A stretch of 64,000 nucleotides of DNA from Lingula anatina (Eukaryota; Brachiopoda; Lingulata; Lingulida; Lingulidae), in assembly GCF_001039355.2 (NCBI RefSeq), contig NW_019775739.1, positions 72,064-136,063 of the forward strand, given 5' to 3'. This document shows, piece by piece, positions 47,601 through 58,900 of this stretch; within the stretch, counting starts at the first letter, position 1; the number at the start of each line of letters is the position of its first letter. The notes under the pieces were generated by a model that made no database searches, was not told the DNA's origin, and saw only the letters and a program-made list of their open reading frames with translations. A program made the position numbers and the translations under genes.

Positions 47601-49481
47601 TTTGACTGATCCTTCACCCTCCCTCGGATGACATTTTGCTCAGAATTGGCCAAGGCTGATGATGCTCCTGTCTGGCANACACACACACACACACACACAC
47701 TACTAGTATTTCTGTTATATGTGCAAAGATTTTGCGCAAGGTATTGTATAAAATATAAATTTTAAAATTACTGTTTTTTTGCACTTACAGCTCTATAATA
47801 GTATTTTTGTTGTGAGGTGTTTTTTCAGAAAGAAATTTCCCCTAATCTTGACATTTCAATAATTTAGATGTTCATCCACTTTTCAGGGGCTACTTGATGG
47901 GATAGGTGACTGAGAAATTCACAGAAACTATTTGATGAACATTTACTATGCAATTGTAGAAATGTCACCTTGTAAGAAACAACCAAAGAAGGAATGTAAG
48001 AAGTTCTTTGATAAAGGAAGTGTGAAATAAACATGTTTATAACATGCTTGGAAACAGTGAGAGGAAAGATAATAATTAAGACTCAGACTTGGGTGCATTA
48101 AACCCGGAGATAAATTTATATTTTTATTACTGTAAAAATAAAACTAAAGCTTTTGGTATAAAAGAAAGTGTACTTCACATTAGAACTGCATGCTGAATAA
48201 AAGCAATTGCTGAGAGCACCACCTGGTGGTAGGAACAATGAACTATTAGAAGACGGATTCATGACTCACCACATGGACTTTAAATGTACATCTCCAGATA
48301 TGTTCTGAGAGTAGCATGTCAAGTCTGTACTTACAAGTCATTCCATCATGAAGAAATAAAGAAAAATATATTATTTATCAGAAAATTTGTTGCTTTTTTT
48401 ACATGGAGATGTTTTACTGAAATGAACAAGATGTTTGATACTAAAATCTTATTGAGGCCAAATTGAAAGGTGTTAGCTGTCTACAATATTAAGATATATT
48501 TATTAATAAAAATTGGCTAAATTGTATTATATTATGCAAATTTTGTCTAATTTATGGAACACAAAAATAAGTAAAATGGGTTTTTTAAAGTTTAGTTTTA
48601 TTTTGGAGCATAAATCGACTATATCCATGTGTGATTTACCTTCACAATGTGTAAAATATGTGAAAACGAGAAAAAAGTTCCTGAGGTGACTTTATTGACA
48701 TTCATGTGAGGTTTGACCATTTTAGTCATGATACAATTTTTAGCAAAAATTTATAAAAGTGTGCAGGTAGACTTCTGGATAAAAAAATCATCTAATTCCT
48801 ACAATAAATCTTAACATGATTCAACACAATACTGACACGCCTTAAGTACAGTTACAGCCATTTCGAAACTAGTTTACTGCTTATTTAAAACAAGCAATTT
48901 TGAAGCTTAAATCAATGCATGTTAGCTTACAGACAACCTGAAAGAAAGCCTCCATCAATTAAATAACGACTCGCTTCATCAATGTTTCTCTTGACTTTGT
49001 ACAAATAATGAAAGCTGATGAATATGTTTGTCCCTCCCGATGTCTGTTTCCAGTCATTTCACCAACCCATACACATAAATAGTACAACTCTATAGTCTTT
49101 CCTGAGTGGTTTAGTATTCTAATACAAAAATGAATTCCAGTCATGTAGCTGGCATAAAGTTAGGGTCCAAATAATTGTATCCTTCCTTAGTGAACTTGGT
49201 GTAGTCTCTGTCGATGAAAGGGGTGGTGTACGGCAGACGGACAGGGTCCAGTCTGTGGCTGGAACTGTGCTGACCAGTCTCAAAGGAGCTGAAAAGATGA
49301 CCATGACTTGTAGGGTGAAATTGGACAGTTTTACTATTATATTATTGTTAAGTTTTTGGTGAAAATGTGGAAATTTAGGTAAGTAGAAGAGAAAACTGAG
49401 GAAGAAAAGATGACCAGGGCATGTTGGTGAAATTGGTCATTAATAATTTACTGTTACAGAAATGAGACAGACATGTCCATT

Positions 49482-49524
<43 letters not shown>

Positions 49525-52500
49525 TTTTTGTGAAAATGTGGAAATTCAAATGAGGAGAAGAAAGAGAAAATCGAGGATAATTAACCTCCACTTTAGCACA
49601 TGTAACAGTTACCTGTCCACACATCCTTCACAGAAGTCAACAGCTGTGTCATCAGGGCAGTCAATACAATGAAACCTAACTCCTACTATAGGTTCACAGC
49701 CACAGCGATCACACTGGAAGGATAGAGGGAAAAATGCACTTTTTGCACTTCTGAGTTCTGTTTATACACAACTGCAACAGTTTTACTGGACAAAAATGTG
49801 AAAAATTCAAAACATGCTAAGATTATAACAAAGAGTTTCAATCAATGAATGAAAATAAATTTGCCTTATAGGTTAAAGTAGTATGAAGCATTCTGAATGA
49901 GAAGTATTACATCAGATGTTGAAAATACTAGAACAAGCTAGTTTTCACAAAGTCATCTAACATTATGCTGCTGAATACCTTGTAACCAGCATGCTGTCTT
50001 TGTCCAAGCTTGTCATGATCAGAATTCATCTTCACTCTCTTCAGCTTCTTCAGTCTCAGCAGTTCCTGGTATTCTTCAGAATCTCGTAGATGAACTGGAA
50101 CTGTCTCTTCATCCTGGAACACAAAACGTGTGGCACAGATTAAAAAGAGAGATATCTGAAAATTGACAGTATGTCTAAATATTCTGTTTGACAATTTGAT
50201 TTTTAAATCATTAGCGCTAAGTAACAATTAAAACAGTCCATTTTTTTTTTTTTTGCAGAGCAATTAATCAGTTTTTTTTTTAAATTAAGTATTGTATCAG
50301 GATATTAAACAGAACATCACAATAAAAAGACATCCCTCATTTGTAAAAAAAAAATAAATAAATAAAAAATCGCAACCCAAAACTCACTGAAATCTCCTCC
50401 TCTTCATCCCCAAACTGGTTCATCATTCTGGGGTCCTCCATGTCTTCACTGCTGCCGCCAAACATGGAGGCGGAGTCGCCATCATCATCTGACATGTACA
50501 CTGGGGGCTGGTAGGAGGTCATGAAGGTGGAGGGGGCCTGGTAGAACCTGTTGTACATCCTCTGGTGGGGTCTCTGACTCTGGAATGGAGAAACTGGTGT
50601 AGCAATGGAAAGGGGCAGGTCTGTATTTATTTATTTATTGATTTATTATTTTTGTTTTTTTTTGAAAAAAGGGACCGGCTAAGTCCACCCCTGCATAATA
50701 TATTATACTACTAAGGGACCAGTACCGGACTCTATTGTACTAACTGTGATCGATCTATCTCAGAGGGGATTCTTGCTAAATTGCAATCAACTTGAGCAGC
50801 TTAGATGTCTGTCACACCTACGGAGGGCACTAGGGGGTGATAAAGTATTATTAAGCAGCGTGACAGACATCTAAGCTGCTTAAGCTGAAAGCAATTTAGC
50901 GAGAAACCCCTCGGAGATGGATTGATCCTATTAGATCGATCTAGGTATGGGCACCCAGTCTAACACCCCATTTCCATAGATTTTTAGATCGATCTATCCC
51001 TGTGGGGAGTGTCACTATATTACTGTCAGCTTGGCCAGCCTAAGCGTCTGTCCTGCCTACTAAAAGCTGTAAGGGGGTAATTAACTATGGTGCCCGCTCG
51101 GCTGACTGCAATTTAGCATGAACACCCAGGGAGTTAGGTTGATCTAAATCTTAATCTCTAGATTGATCTAAATCTCTGGGAAAGCACCCTAAGAGTCTCT
51201 GAGTGAATGCAGACTATGTGGGATTACAGAACAAAACCATTTACAGTACTTTGTTTCTGGTACTTCAATTAAGTGACAGATTTACCTTGGTCCTATAGTG
51301 TGCCACATTGGGCATTCTACCAGGAATTGGAAGTCCTGCCTTGGCCAGCTTGATGAAGTACTTCTGAACCCTGCTAGCAACCTAAAGTCAAAGACACAAT
51401 CTGGTTATTTACAAATCAAACCCAGCTTGAATAATGAAGTATCTATTTCTAGGATGAAATCTAAGGCTTCGTTCACATGCAATGTCTATTTTCTAAATTC
51501 TATTTTCTATTTGCGGCATGTCTTATGATCACGGTCTGTGCACTGAATATCCCGCCGCGTAATTACTGGCAGCGCGAGCCAGTTACTATAAGTTACTATA
51601 AGTAACTGGCTCGCGCTGCCAGTAATTACGCGGCGGGACATTAAGGGCACAGACCGTGATCATAAGATAGCACAAATAGAAAATAGAATTTAGAAAATAG
51701 ACATTGCATGTGAATGAAGCCTAATTGGTTTTGTTTTATGACACTGTTGAACATTAATATTTTAATAGAATATTACAGTAACACTCAGTTAGGAGCTTAA
51801 ATTAGAATCATAGGCGCATGGTGACACAAAGCAAATTTTATTTTGTCAAAAACAAATAATTCAATTTATTATATAACTTAATTTCTTATCCAAATGTTTA
51901 AATAACAATTGAAAAGCAGTGCCAAAAAATGACCAAGACTGTACCTGTATAGGAGTCCTGTTCCCCAAGGCGTTTGCTATCTTCACCCAGCGATGTCTTT
52001 CCACTGGCTCAGGTGGGCACTCAATGAGAAGTTCCTCCAAACGTTTCTGCTCTTCTGCTGTCCACAACTGATTGAATGTGGCAGATTTTGACTGATCCTT
52101 CACCCTCCCTCGGATGACATTTTGCTCAGAATTGGCCAAGGCTGATGACGCTCCTGTCTGGTAGTTGGTGTAACTGTCAGGTGGTTCAGATTTGACATCT
52201 GTAAATTAGAGTTTGAAGAAAAAAAGCTAAAATCATTATCTAAAAACCTTTGTTATATGAAAGGAAAAGTAAAAAATTAGATTCTGAAAATGACAAATCT
52301 ACAATGATGGATATCTAAAAAAACACTGGGCTACAAAAACTGATAAAAAGATGATTACAGAACTGTAAATGATCGCTTTCACACTACCTGCCATCTGTCT
52401 CTTTGTTCTGGTCATATGTTTGTAATAGCCCACAGAACTGGATGTGTAATTTTCCCAGGCAATGTGAGGAATGGTAGCTATTCTCTGTGGCTTAGGAATC

Positions 52501-54360
52501 CCTAGGTCCACTTTCTTTTGTAATTTTTCAACAAAAGTGATCGGGTCTCTCAGTGCCTCATCTTGAATGTTATACAGTGTCTCCAAATCTTGGACCGCTT
52601 TGGCCCTTTGTGCTTCTAACAGGACGACAGTTTTTAGTAATGCATGATAATCTTTGTTGCCTTTCAGAGCCAAGTGGTCCGATTCAAAGTAAAATGTTCC
52701 ATCATCTTTATCGCTGTCATACTCATTACTGTCGTATCGTTTTGAAAAATCTGTAGTAAAATTAGAGTCACTTGTGCCATTTTTATCATTTATTTCATCA
52801 GCAGCTGACGTACTGCCATTCATTGTTTCAGAGAAAGAAATGATTTGATCATTTTTGTTTTTTTCACATTTTTGTGTCCCAGATGGAGACTTCTGTACAA
52901 TGGGCACAGATTCTGATACACTGTTTTCCAGGCTGCTGCTGCATTCTGTTTCATTTGTGTCATCTTCCTCCATGTGAAATCCATCTGAACGTGTGCCAGC
53001 CTGCAGTTTGACCAAGTCCAGATGATCACTTGATGAATGCTCCATGCTGGTCAGTTTTACATGTACGTGCACCTGTCAATTAAGTAATTTGAAAAAATAA
53101 TTATAACGATATATATCACTTAAATGACAATTTGGCTGTCTATTCAACACTGTTCTTTATAAGGGGAAAATGTCTAACTAATTCATCTCGTTAAGCCAAT
53201 TTTTCAACATTTAAATGAGTCCTTGAAAGTTATTTTATTCAACTTTATCATAATTTTATACAGAAGATAAAATAGAAAAACGTCTTTTCATATTTGGAAA
53301 GCAGAATTGCTTATTTAAACAGCAAATTTAAGGTTGGACACAAAACAAACATGCATCGTTAGTAGCAAAAACAAGTACTCTCTCTCACTAGATATATCTG
53401 ATAGAAGATATACAACTGATACAGGCAACTGCAGACTGTACTTAATGTTAAGCTCGTTTGCAATCAATAAATCCTTNAGTTGGTGTAACTGTCAGGTGGT
53501 TCAGATTTGACATCTGTAAATTAGAGTTTGAAGAAAAAAAGCTAAAATCATTATCTAAAAACCTTTGTTATATGAAAGGAAAAGTAAAAAATTAGATTCT
53601 GAAAATGACAAATCTACAATGATGGATATCTAAAAAAACACTGGGCTACAAAAACTGATAAAAAGATGATTACAGAACTGTAAATGATCGCTTTCACACT
53701 ACCTGCCATCTGTCTCTTTGTTCTGGTCATATGTTTGTAATAGCCCACAGAACTGGATGTGTAATTTTCCCAGGCAATGTGAGGAATGGTAGCTATTCTC
53801 TGTGGCTTAGGAATCCCTAGGTCCACTTTCTTTTGTAATTTTTCAACAAAAGTGATCGGGTCTCTCAGTGCCTCATCTTGAATGTTATACAGTGTCTCCA
53901 AATCTTGGACCGCTTTGGCCCTTTGTGCTTCTAACAGGACGACAGTTTTTAGTAATGCATGATAATCTTTGTTGCCTTTCAGAGCCAAGTGGTCCGATTC
54001 AAAGTAAAATGTTCCATCATCTTTATCGCTGTCATACTCATTACTGTCGTATCGTTTTGAAAAATCTGTAGTAAAATTAGAGTCACTTGTGCCATTTTTA
54101 TCATTTATTTCATCAGCAGCTGACGTACTGCCATTCATTGTTTCAGAGAAAGAAATGATTTGATCATTTTTGTTTTTTTCACATTTTTGTGTCCCAGATG
54201 GAGACTTCTGTACAATGGGCACAGATTCTGATACACTGTTTTCCAGGCTGCTGCTGCATTCTGTTTCATTTGTGTCATCTTCCTCCATGTGAAATCCATC
54301 TGAACGTGTGCCAGCCTGCAGTTTGACCAAGTCCAGATGATCACTTGATGAATGCTCCAT
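44637..54360 (-). CDS. ZZZ3: ZZZ3, ATAC-complex Myb/SANT and ZZ-finger protein
   Basis: ZZZ3 is a subunit of the ATAC histone acetyltransferase complex; its ZZ finger is known to bind the histone H3 tail. Seven coding exons are seen, each duplicated. Exon 1: 54360-53703 (or 53045-52388). Exon 2: 52198-51945. Exon 3: 51381-51286 (46895-46800). Exon 4: 50579-50388 (46056-45865). Exon 5: 50113-49979 (45597-45463). Exon 6: 49713-49613 (45204-45104). Exon 7: 49288-49141 (44784-44637). One complete set joins in phase to about 527 residues, shorter than vertebrate ZZZ3, mainly at the N-terminus. Exon 1 is acidic and Ser-rich, then helical. The SANT/Myb domain is about residues 263-325 ([14 protein letters not shown]). 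The ZZ finger starts at about 446 ([19 protein letters not shown]). The end [12 protein letters not shown] matches the family. The start is ATG at 54360, downstream of a CAG acceptor. Confidence 0.9.
46255..46700. repeat. composite inverted repeat rich in GATCGATCTA
   Basis: Lies in ZZZ3 intron 3. Two arms around CAGCTTAGATGTCTGTCAC face each other across about 50 bases (roughly 46263-46435). A diverged second half (about 46490-46690) again contains GATCGATCTA and a similar GTCAGC/GCTGAC pair. The same block occurs at about 50745-51190. It is probably a non-autonomous foldback element; ends and target duplication are not resolved. Confidence 0.6.
46979..47235. mobile_element. palindromic MITE, PIF/Harbinger-like
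   Basis: A 257-base element in ZZZ3 intron 2 that is an almost perfect inverted repeat. Its ends are GGCTTCGTTCACATGCAATG and the complement of GGCTTCATTCACATGCAATG. It is flanked by TAA on both sides (46976-46978 and 47236-47238), the 3-base TWA target duplication of PIF/Harbinger elements. There is no coding sequence. The single-strand form would fold into one long hairpin with a short loop near 47101-47115. Confidence 0.8.
47678..47678. other. single N at a duplication junction
   Basis: One undetermined base lies exactly where ZZZ3 exon 2 of copy A1 meets the (CA)n of copy A2. It looks like a scaffold or gap-filling join. Confidence 0.95.
47887..47905 (+). pseudogene. OSTC: second copy of OSTC exon 4
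   Basis: The 19-base terminal OSTC exon, with its TTTTCAG acceptor, is repeated here within copy A2. No copy of exons 1-3 accompanies it. It is either an assembly duplicate or a non-functional fragment. Confidence 0.85.
49481..49526 (+). repeat. (TTTA)n microsatellite
   Basis: About 11 TTTA units, present only in duplication copy A2. Copy A1 has a (GT)n-like tract at the equivalent place. Confidence 0.9.
51465..51721. mobile_element. palindromic MITE, second copy
   Basis: The same 257-base element in duplication copy A2, with only a few base differences, at the same intron position. It was therefore present before the copies separated. Confidence 0.8.
52162..53476. repeat. direct duplication, copy B1 (ZZZ3 exon 1)
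   Basis: About 1315 bases covering ZZZ3 exon 1 and flanks, repeated at 53478-54792. The copies are almost identical; one visible change is near 53159 (TTATAAGG versus TTTTAAGG near 54474). B1 ends at an N. Confidence 0.95.
53477..53477. other. single N at a duplication junction
   Basis: One undetermined base joins copies B1 and B2, the same pattern as the N at 47678. Confidence 0.95.
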
Positions 54361-54792
54361 GCTGGTCAGTTTTACATGTACGTGCACCTGTCAATTAAGT
54401 AATTTGAAAAAATAATTATAACGATATATATCACTTAAATGACAATTTGGCTGTCTATTCAACACTGTTCTTTTTAAGGGGAAAATGTCTAACTAATTCA
54501 TCTCGTTAAGCCAATTTTTCAACATTTAAATGAGTCCTTGAAAGTTATTTTATTCAACTTTATCATAATTTTATACAGAAGATAAAATAGAAAAACGTCT
54601 TTTCATATTTGGAAAGCAGAATTGCTTATTTAAACAGCAAATTTAAGGTTGGACACAAAACAAACATGCATCGTTAGTAGCAAAAACAAGTACTCTCTCT
54701 CACTAGATATATCTGATAGAAGATATACAACTGATACAGGCAACTGCAGACTGTACTTAATGTTAAGCTCGTTTGCAATCAATAAATCCTTG
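53478..54792. repeat. direct duplication, copy B2 (ZZZ3 exon 1)
   Basis: Second copy of 52162-53476, starting after the N at 53477 within sequence corresponding to ZZZ3 exon 2 (so it begins with about 38 bases of that exon). It runs on into the unique 5' region of ZZZ3. Confidence 0.95.
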
Positions 54793-54799
54793 ATAATTA

Positions 54800-55270
54800 C
54801 CCAATCAAAAATTCTTATAAGAAGGACGGGTAAATACTTTTATCTATATCTTTTGTTTCCAAAAGGACTGCATTTTCAGAAATCAAAACACAAGTTTTGC
54901 AAACGATAATAAGTTTGACGCTCAACTTCCCAATGCCCGTCAACTGTGCGCACCCATATTGAAAGTTCCCGGATGAATAAGGCAAAGGCAATCGATCAAA
55001 ACTCTGTATGGGTATTACTTTTGGGAACAGATGCATAAAATTTACCACATCAATGATGTTTACAATAATATAATTGTTTAAACAAACTTTGAAAGTAATT
55101 ACGAAAATATGACGCACGTGGTACATACGTTGTGTTTTCAGGCGTTCCAACTTTTAGACATAACCAATAACCAACGATAGAGAAGCACTAGTGGAGCCTC
55201 AGTGGCTGTATATGGAATCGCAGGCTTTTTTACGCCTAATGTTCTAAGGTCAAACTTTGGCACTGGATCA
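54800..55270. promoter_or_regulatory. ZZZ3/METTL13 divergent intergenic region
   Basis: The two genes face away from each other here. On the minus strand a donor-like AAC|GTATGT near 55131 could end a ZZZ3 5' UTR exon. No TATA box was found for either gene. Confidence 0.35.
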
Positions 55271-55273
55271 GAA

Positions 55274-55370
55274 ATGAATCTCCTGCCGAAGTCCCATGCA
55301 GACTTCAGCTCTGTAGATTACTGGGATAAGTTCTTTAAGAAGAGGGGATCAGAAGCATTTGAATGGTACT

Positions 55371-55405
<35 letters not shown>

Positions 55406-55868
55406 CAAAAGATAATTACTATAACTAATGTTTAATTTTTTTCTCTATGATTACTTTCGCATGCTGTATTATTAGAACATCGGTATAAGATTTTGTTAAC
55501 AAACTGATTTTTCGCACCAGTTACCAGTATTTGGGTGACACACATTGAGAAGTAAACACCATATACTGTATAACTAAAGATATTCCATATAATTCTGTGT
55601 ATTCACTTTAGGTATGGAGAATATCCAGATCTGTGTGGCGTGTTACACAAATACATCAAGCCAAGTGACAACATCCTAGTGATAGGCTGTGGTAACTCTC
55701 AGCTGAGTGCTGATATATATGATGTAGGTTACCAGAACATTACCAACATTGACATCAGTGAGGTTGTCATCAAACAGATGGCAGCCAAGAATGCTGAGCA
55801 GAGACCTGATATGAAGTTTCTGCAAATGGATCTGATGAAGGTATAAGAGAGGCCATCACTCCAGCTTC

Positions 55869-55924
<56 letters not shown>

Positions 55925-58900
55925 TTAACTTGCAGTATTGTACTGTACTTTGAAAGAAACAAGACATTACCTAGACTTTTTGGGAAAAATTTTTTTCTAG
56001 ATTTGAAGTGTTAGCCCACACCAGATTATCACAATAAGAGTGAAGTACATTTTGACATTTCCTTTAAATCTGTAATATTTAATGATTTTAACCATACTTG
56101 TATTGTTTAAAATTTCAGATGGAATTTGAAGATAACACCTTCTCAGTTATATTGGACAAGGGTACTCTTGATGCCATAATGACTGATGACACTGAAAAAG
56201 TGAGCGAAGATGTTGATAAGATGTTTAGGGAACTTTGCAGAGTCTTACGGCTTGGAGGGAGATACATTTGTGTGTCACTGGCACAAGACCACATCCTGAA
56301 AAAAGTGGTGAACTTCTTTCCCCACGAGTAAGTACTCAGTATGTCCTTTTTATCCACTGAAATTTACTGCCTTGTGTAGGGCATAAAGAAAGTTGATAAT
56401 GGCCCTGTTATTTTGTGCATCCTGGCAATTTTGAATGAATAAAACCCAAAAACATTTGTCAAAAAAACTGAAATTAAATTTTTAGTCTTTTCAGTTTTTC
56501 AAGACAACATATGCAGTAATTGAATGATTATACACCAGTATATCAACAAGCTACAAAAGATCTTGAAATCTGATATGATATTGACAGTGGATTGCGGTCG
56601 ATATGATTGATTAATTGATGATTGATTCATATAAATAGACTCTGTGTATTTGCAGAGGGTGGCCACTACGTATCCACCGTGTCAGTGTCCAGCCCAAGGA
56701 CACAGAGGGCCACAGGGAGTTCCAGATGCCAGTATTTCTATATGTCTGCACTAAATTTAAGAAAATGCCAAACATGAAACAGGTGATTGTGTTTGTTGGT
56801 GTTCATGTTCTTGTAATTAAGTTGTGCGTATTTTTGTGTGTTCTATAGCAATAATGATGCATTCTTTCTCTAAGGGTATTGAAAAAGATTTGTCCTGTGC
56901 ATTGAAGCTGATTGTAGTTGATTACTGTCATTTTGAGATTTATTACAAAGAAGAGAAATACTAAAATCATCAAAACAGCTTATTCATGATTTTGAATTTT
57001 CATCGGATTAGATTTTGTAAATAAGTCATACGTAACTGTAATTGTTATTTATATGATTCATACAACAATTAAAATTGAAGTAGTATATTGTAGATCTTAG
57101 AGGTATGTCAGTTAGAAGACCAGGTGTCCAGACTGGAGAGTACAGACGAGATGACCACAGCGGTCAAGGAGATGCAGCACTATGCTATGGTCAGGCAGCA
57201 GATTAACAAAAGGTTATACTTAACAGCTACAAATACAGTATATAATAATAATAATAACAATAACAACAACAACAACGAAGGTAATAATGCATATTTGAAA
57301 CTAATATAGTTGGAGTTTGAAATATTATAAATATTTAAATTCACAAAATAAAATAAGATTAACAAAAATGTTAATTAAAAGTGTTCAGATTAAATAAAAC
57401 ATTTGGTCTTCTTTTCTCTTTTTTTATGACAGAAAAATTTTACTAAAATCCTGTTACTATTTAATCTCAATAATTATTATTTATTTTTTTTTTTGCTTAA
57501 ATGTCATCAACTTGAAGAGTGTATCTATTTGTCTTCCAGAAGTCACCCTGATGACCAGATAGTCCTTCACCTGTATGGTCCCACGTCCAGCACCTCTCCC
57601 AGGTATACCCTCCATGTTGTGGACAGTGACAGGAATGCCAGGGACAATGTGTTTGCTATTTTTATTGCTCCTGAAGGAAGGTGAGTTCACTGCGTACAGC
57701 ATGTTCTGGATTGACTTTATGTGATTAGTTCGACAAGTCTTGGCCTTTGTTTGGTTGAAAGTTTAAAGATTAACTCCGAAAGTTAAGAATAGATTTCGAT
57801 AAAATGTTCAAGGTAGGTTTATGCATGACATAATTGAATCAAATCGATTATATTTTAGTGATAACTCTTTAATTAATTATATTTTATAAAGATTGCAGAG
57901 TATGTTTTTAATCTTAATGCTGGCCTTGGTCAGATGTTCATATTCTTATAAGAAAATCAAAAATATTTGGCCAGTGCCATTTAACTAGATGCTGTCCTGA
58001 CTGTGATGTTATGGCCTTCTGTCAGACCACCAATTCTGAACACGACATGTTGAAACAACATTATCGTACAGTATTCTCCAGATACTGAGTAATTTTCTGA
58101 AACATGCTTCACATTCAGGGAGACAGAATGGCTATTCTCTACTAATGAAGGAAGAAAACAGCTCTCTGAAAGCGCAGGATTCCAACGGCTGGTTGTGGTC
58201 CTGCTACATCGAGATCACTCATATATTGACATGGAGAACATCAAAGCTGAGTTATCGGGTAAAGTCATGGAGCTGGCCCCTGCTGAGCTGAAAAATAAGA
58301 CACAGGTAATACATGTCGATGTTTGCCAAAAGAATTCTTGCCAACACGCATGGCATGAATGCACGCACTTTCACACCCCCATGTTTGACTATATGTTCAC
58401 CTGTTGTTAACCATTATTTACCTGTAAATTTATATATGTCCATGTTGCACTCTCTAGTATTTTAATTGTACTGAATTTGGGGGTAGAGAGTCTTCTGGAA
58501 CAGTTTAGACTGATTGTATTGATATAATTTTAACAAATTGTTTTTCAAATATATTGATCAAAATCATGTCATAATTGCAGATCAGCCAAAATAATAATAA
58601 AAATAATAATCTTTAAATAATTATACAATACCCTTATTTAATTCCATTTTAGGTACCGTTTCTGTCCCTGGGGGATGGCATAGGGCATCGTACCATCAAA
58701 CACAGAGGGAAGAGTAACACAAGTGGTGATTATGTCATAGAAGATGTAGAGTCAGATAACAAAGAACTCGTAAGGAGATTGGTATTTCTCAGCAACCCCA
58801 GTCTTGTTCAGTCAGAAGCCAGGTTGAAGCAGGAAACGTCGAAGAAAAAGAGTGGGAAGAAGAAGAATGTAAAACGATTGGTGGTTGACAGTAGCTTCTT

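Larger units (their letters stand above)
43203..47675. repeat. large direct duplication, copy A1
   Basis: This runs from the (CA)n in OSTC intron 3 into ZZZ3 exon 2. It is repeated in the same order and orientation at 47679-52160. The copies match along their length with scattered substitutions and indels. The (GT)n near 45000 is replaced by (TTTA)n in copy A2, and about 36 bases near 46084 are missing from A2. A1 stops inside a coding exon immediately before a CA dinucleotide and an N. Confidence 0.93.
44637..47675 (-). pseudogene. ZZZ3: extra ZZZ3 3' exon block (exons 2-7, copy A1)
   Basis: Repeats ZZZ3 exons 3-7 fully and exon 2 only to 47675, where it is cut by the junction. It differs from copy A2 by few residues: AVPV versus TVPV and NLDH versus NSDH in exon 5, and PEDT versus PDDT in exon 6. 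All frames are intact. Conservation at this level fits two alleles better than an old pseudogene. Confidence 0.8.
47679..52160. repeat. large direct duplication, copy A2
   Basis: Second copy of 43203-47675, entered through the (CA)n directly after an N at 47678. At its right end it continues through the complete ZZZ3 exon 2 into ZZZ3 intron 1, so A2 is the copy physically connected to the 5' part of the gene. Confidence 0.93.

Noticed and set aside
43203-52160. A true recent tandem gene duplication of ZZZ3
   Set aside because: Not excluded, but single Ns at both junctions, truncation inside an exon and allele-like divergence make an assembly join more likely.
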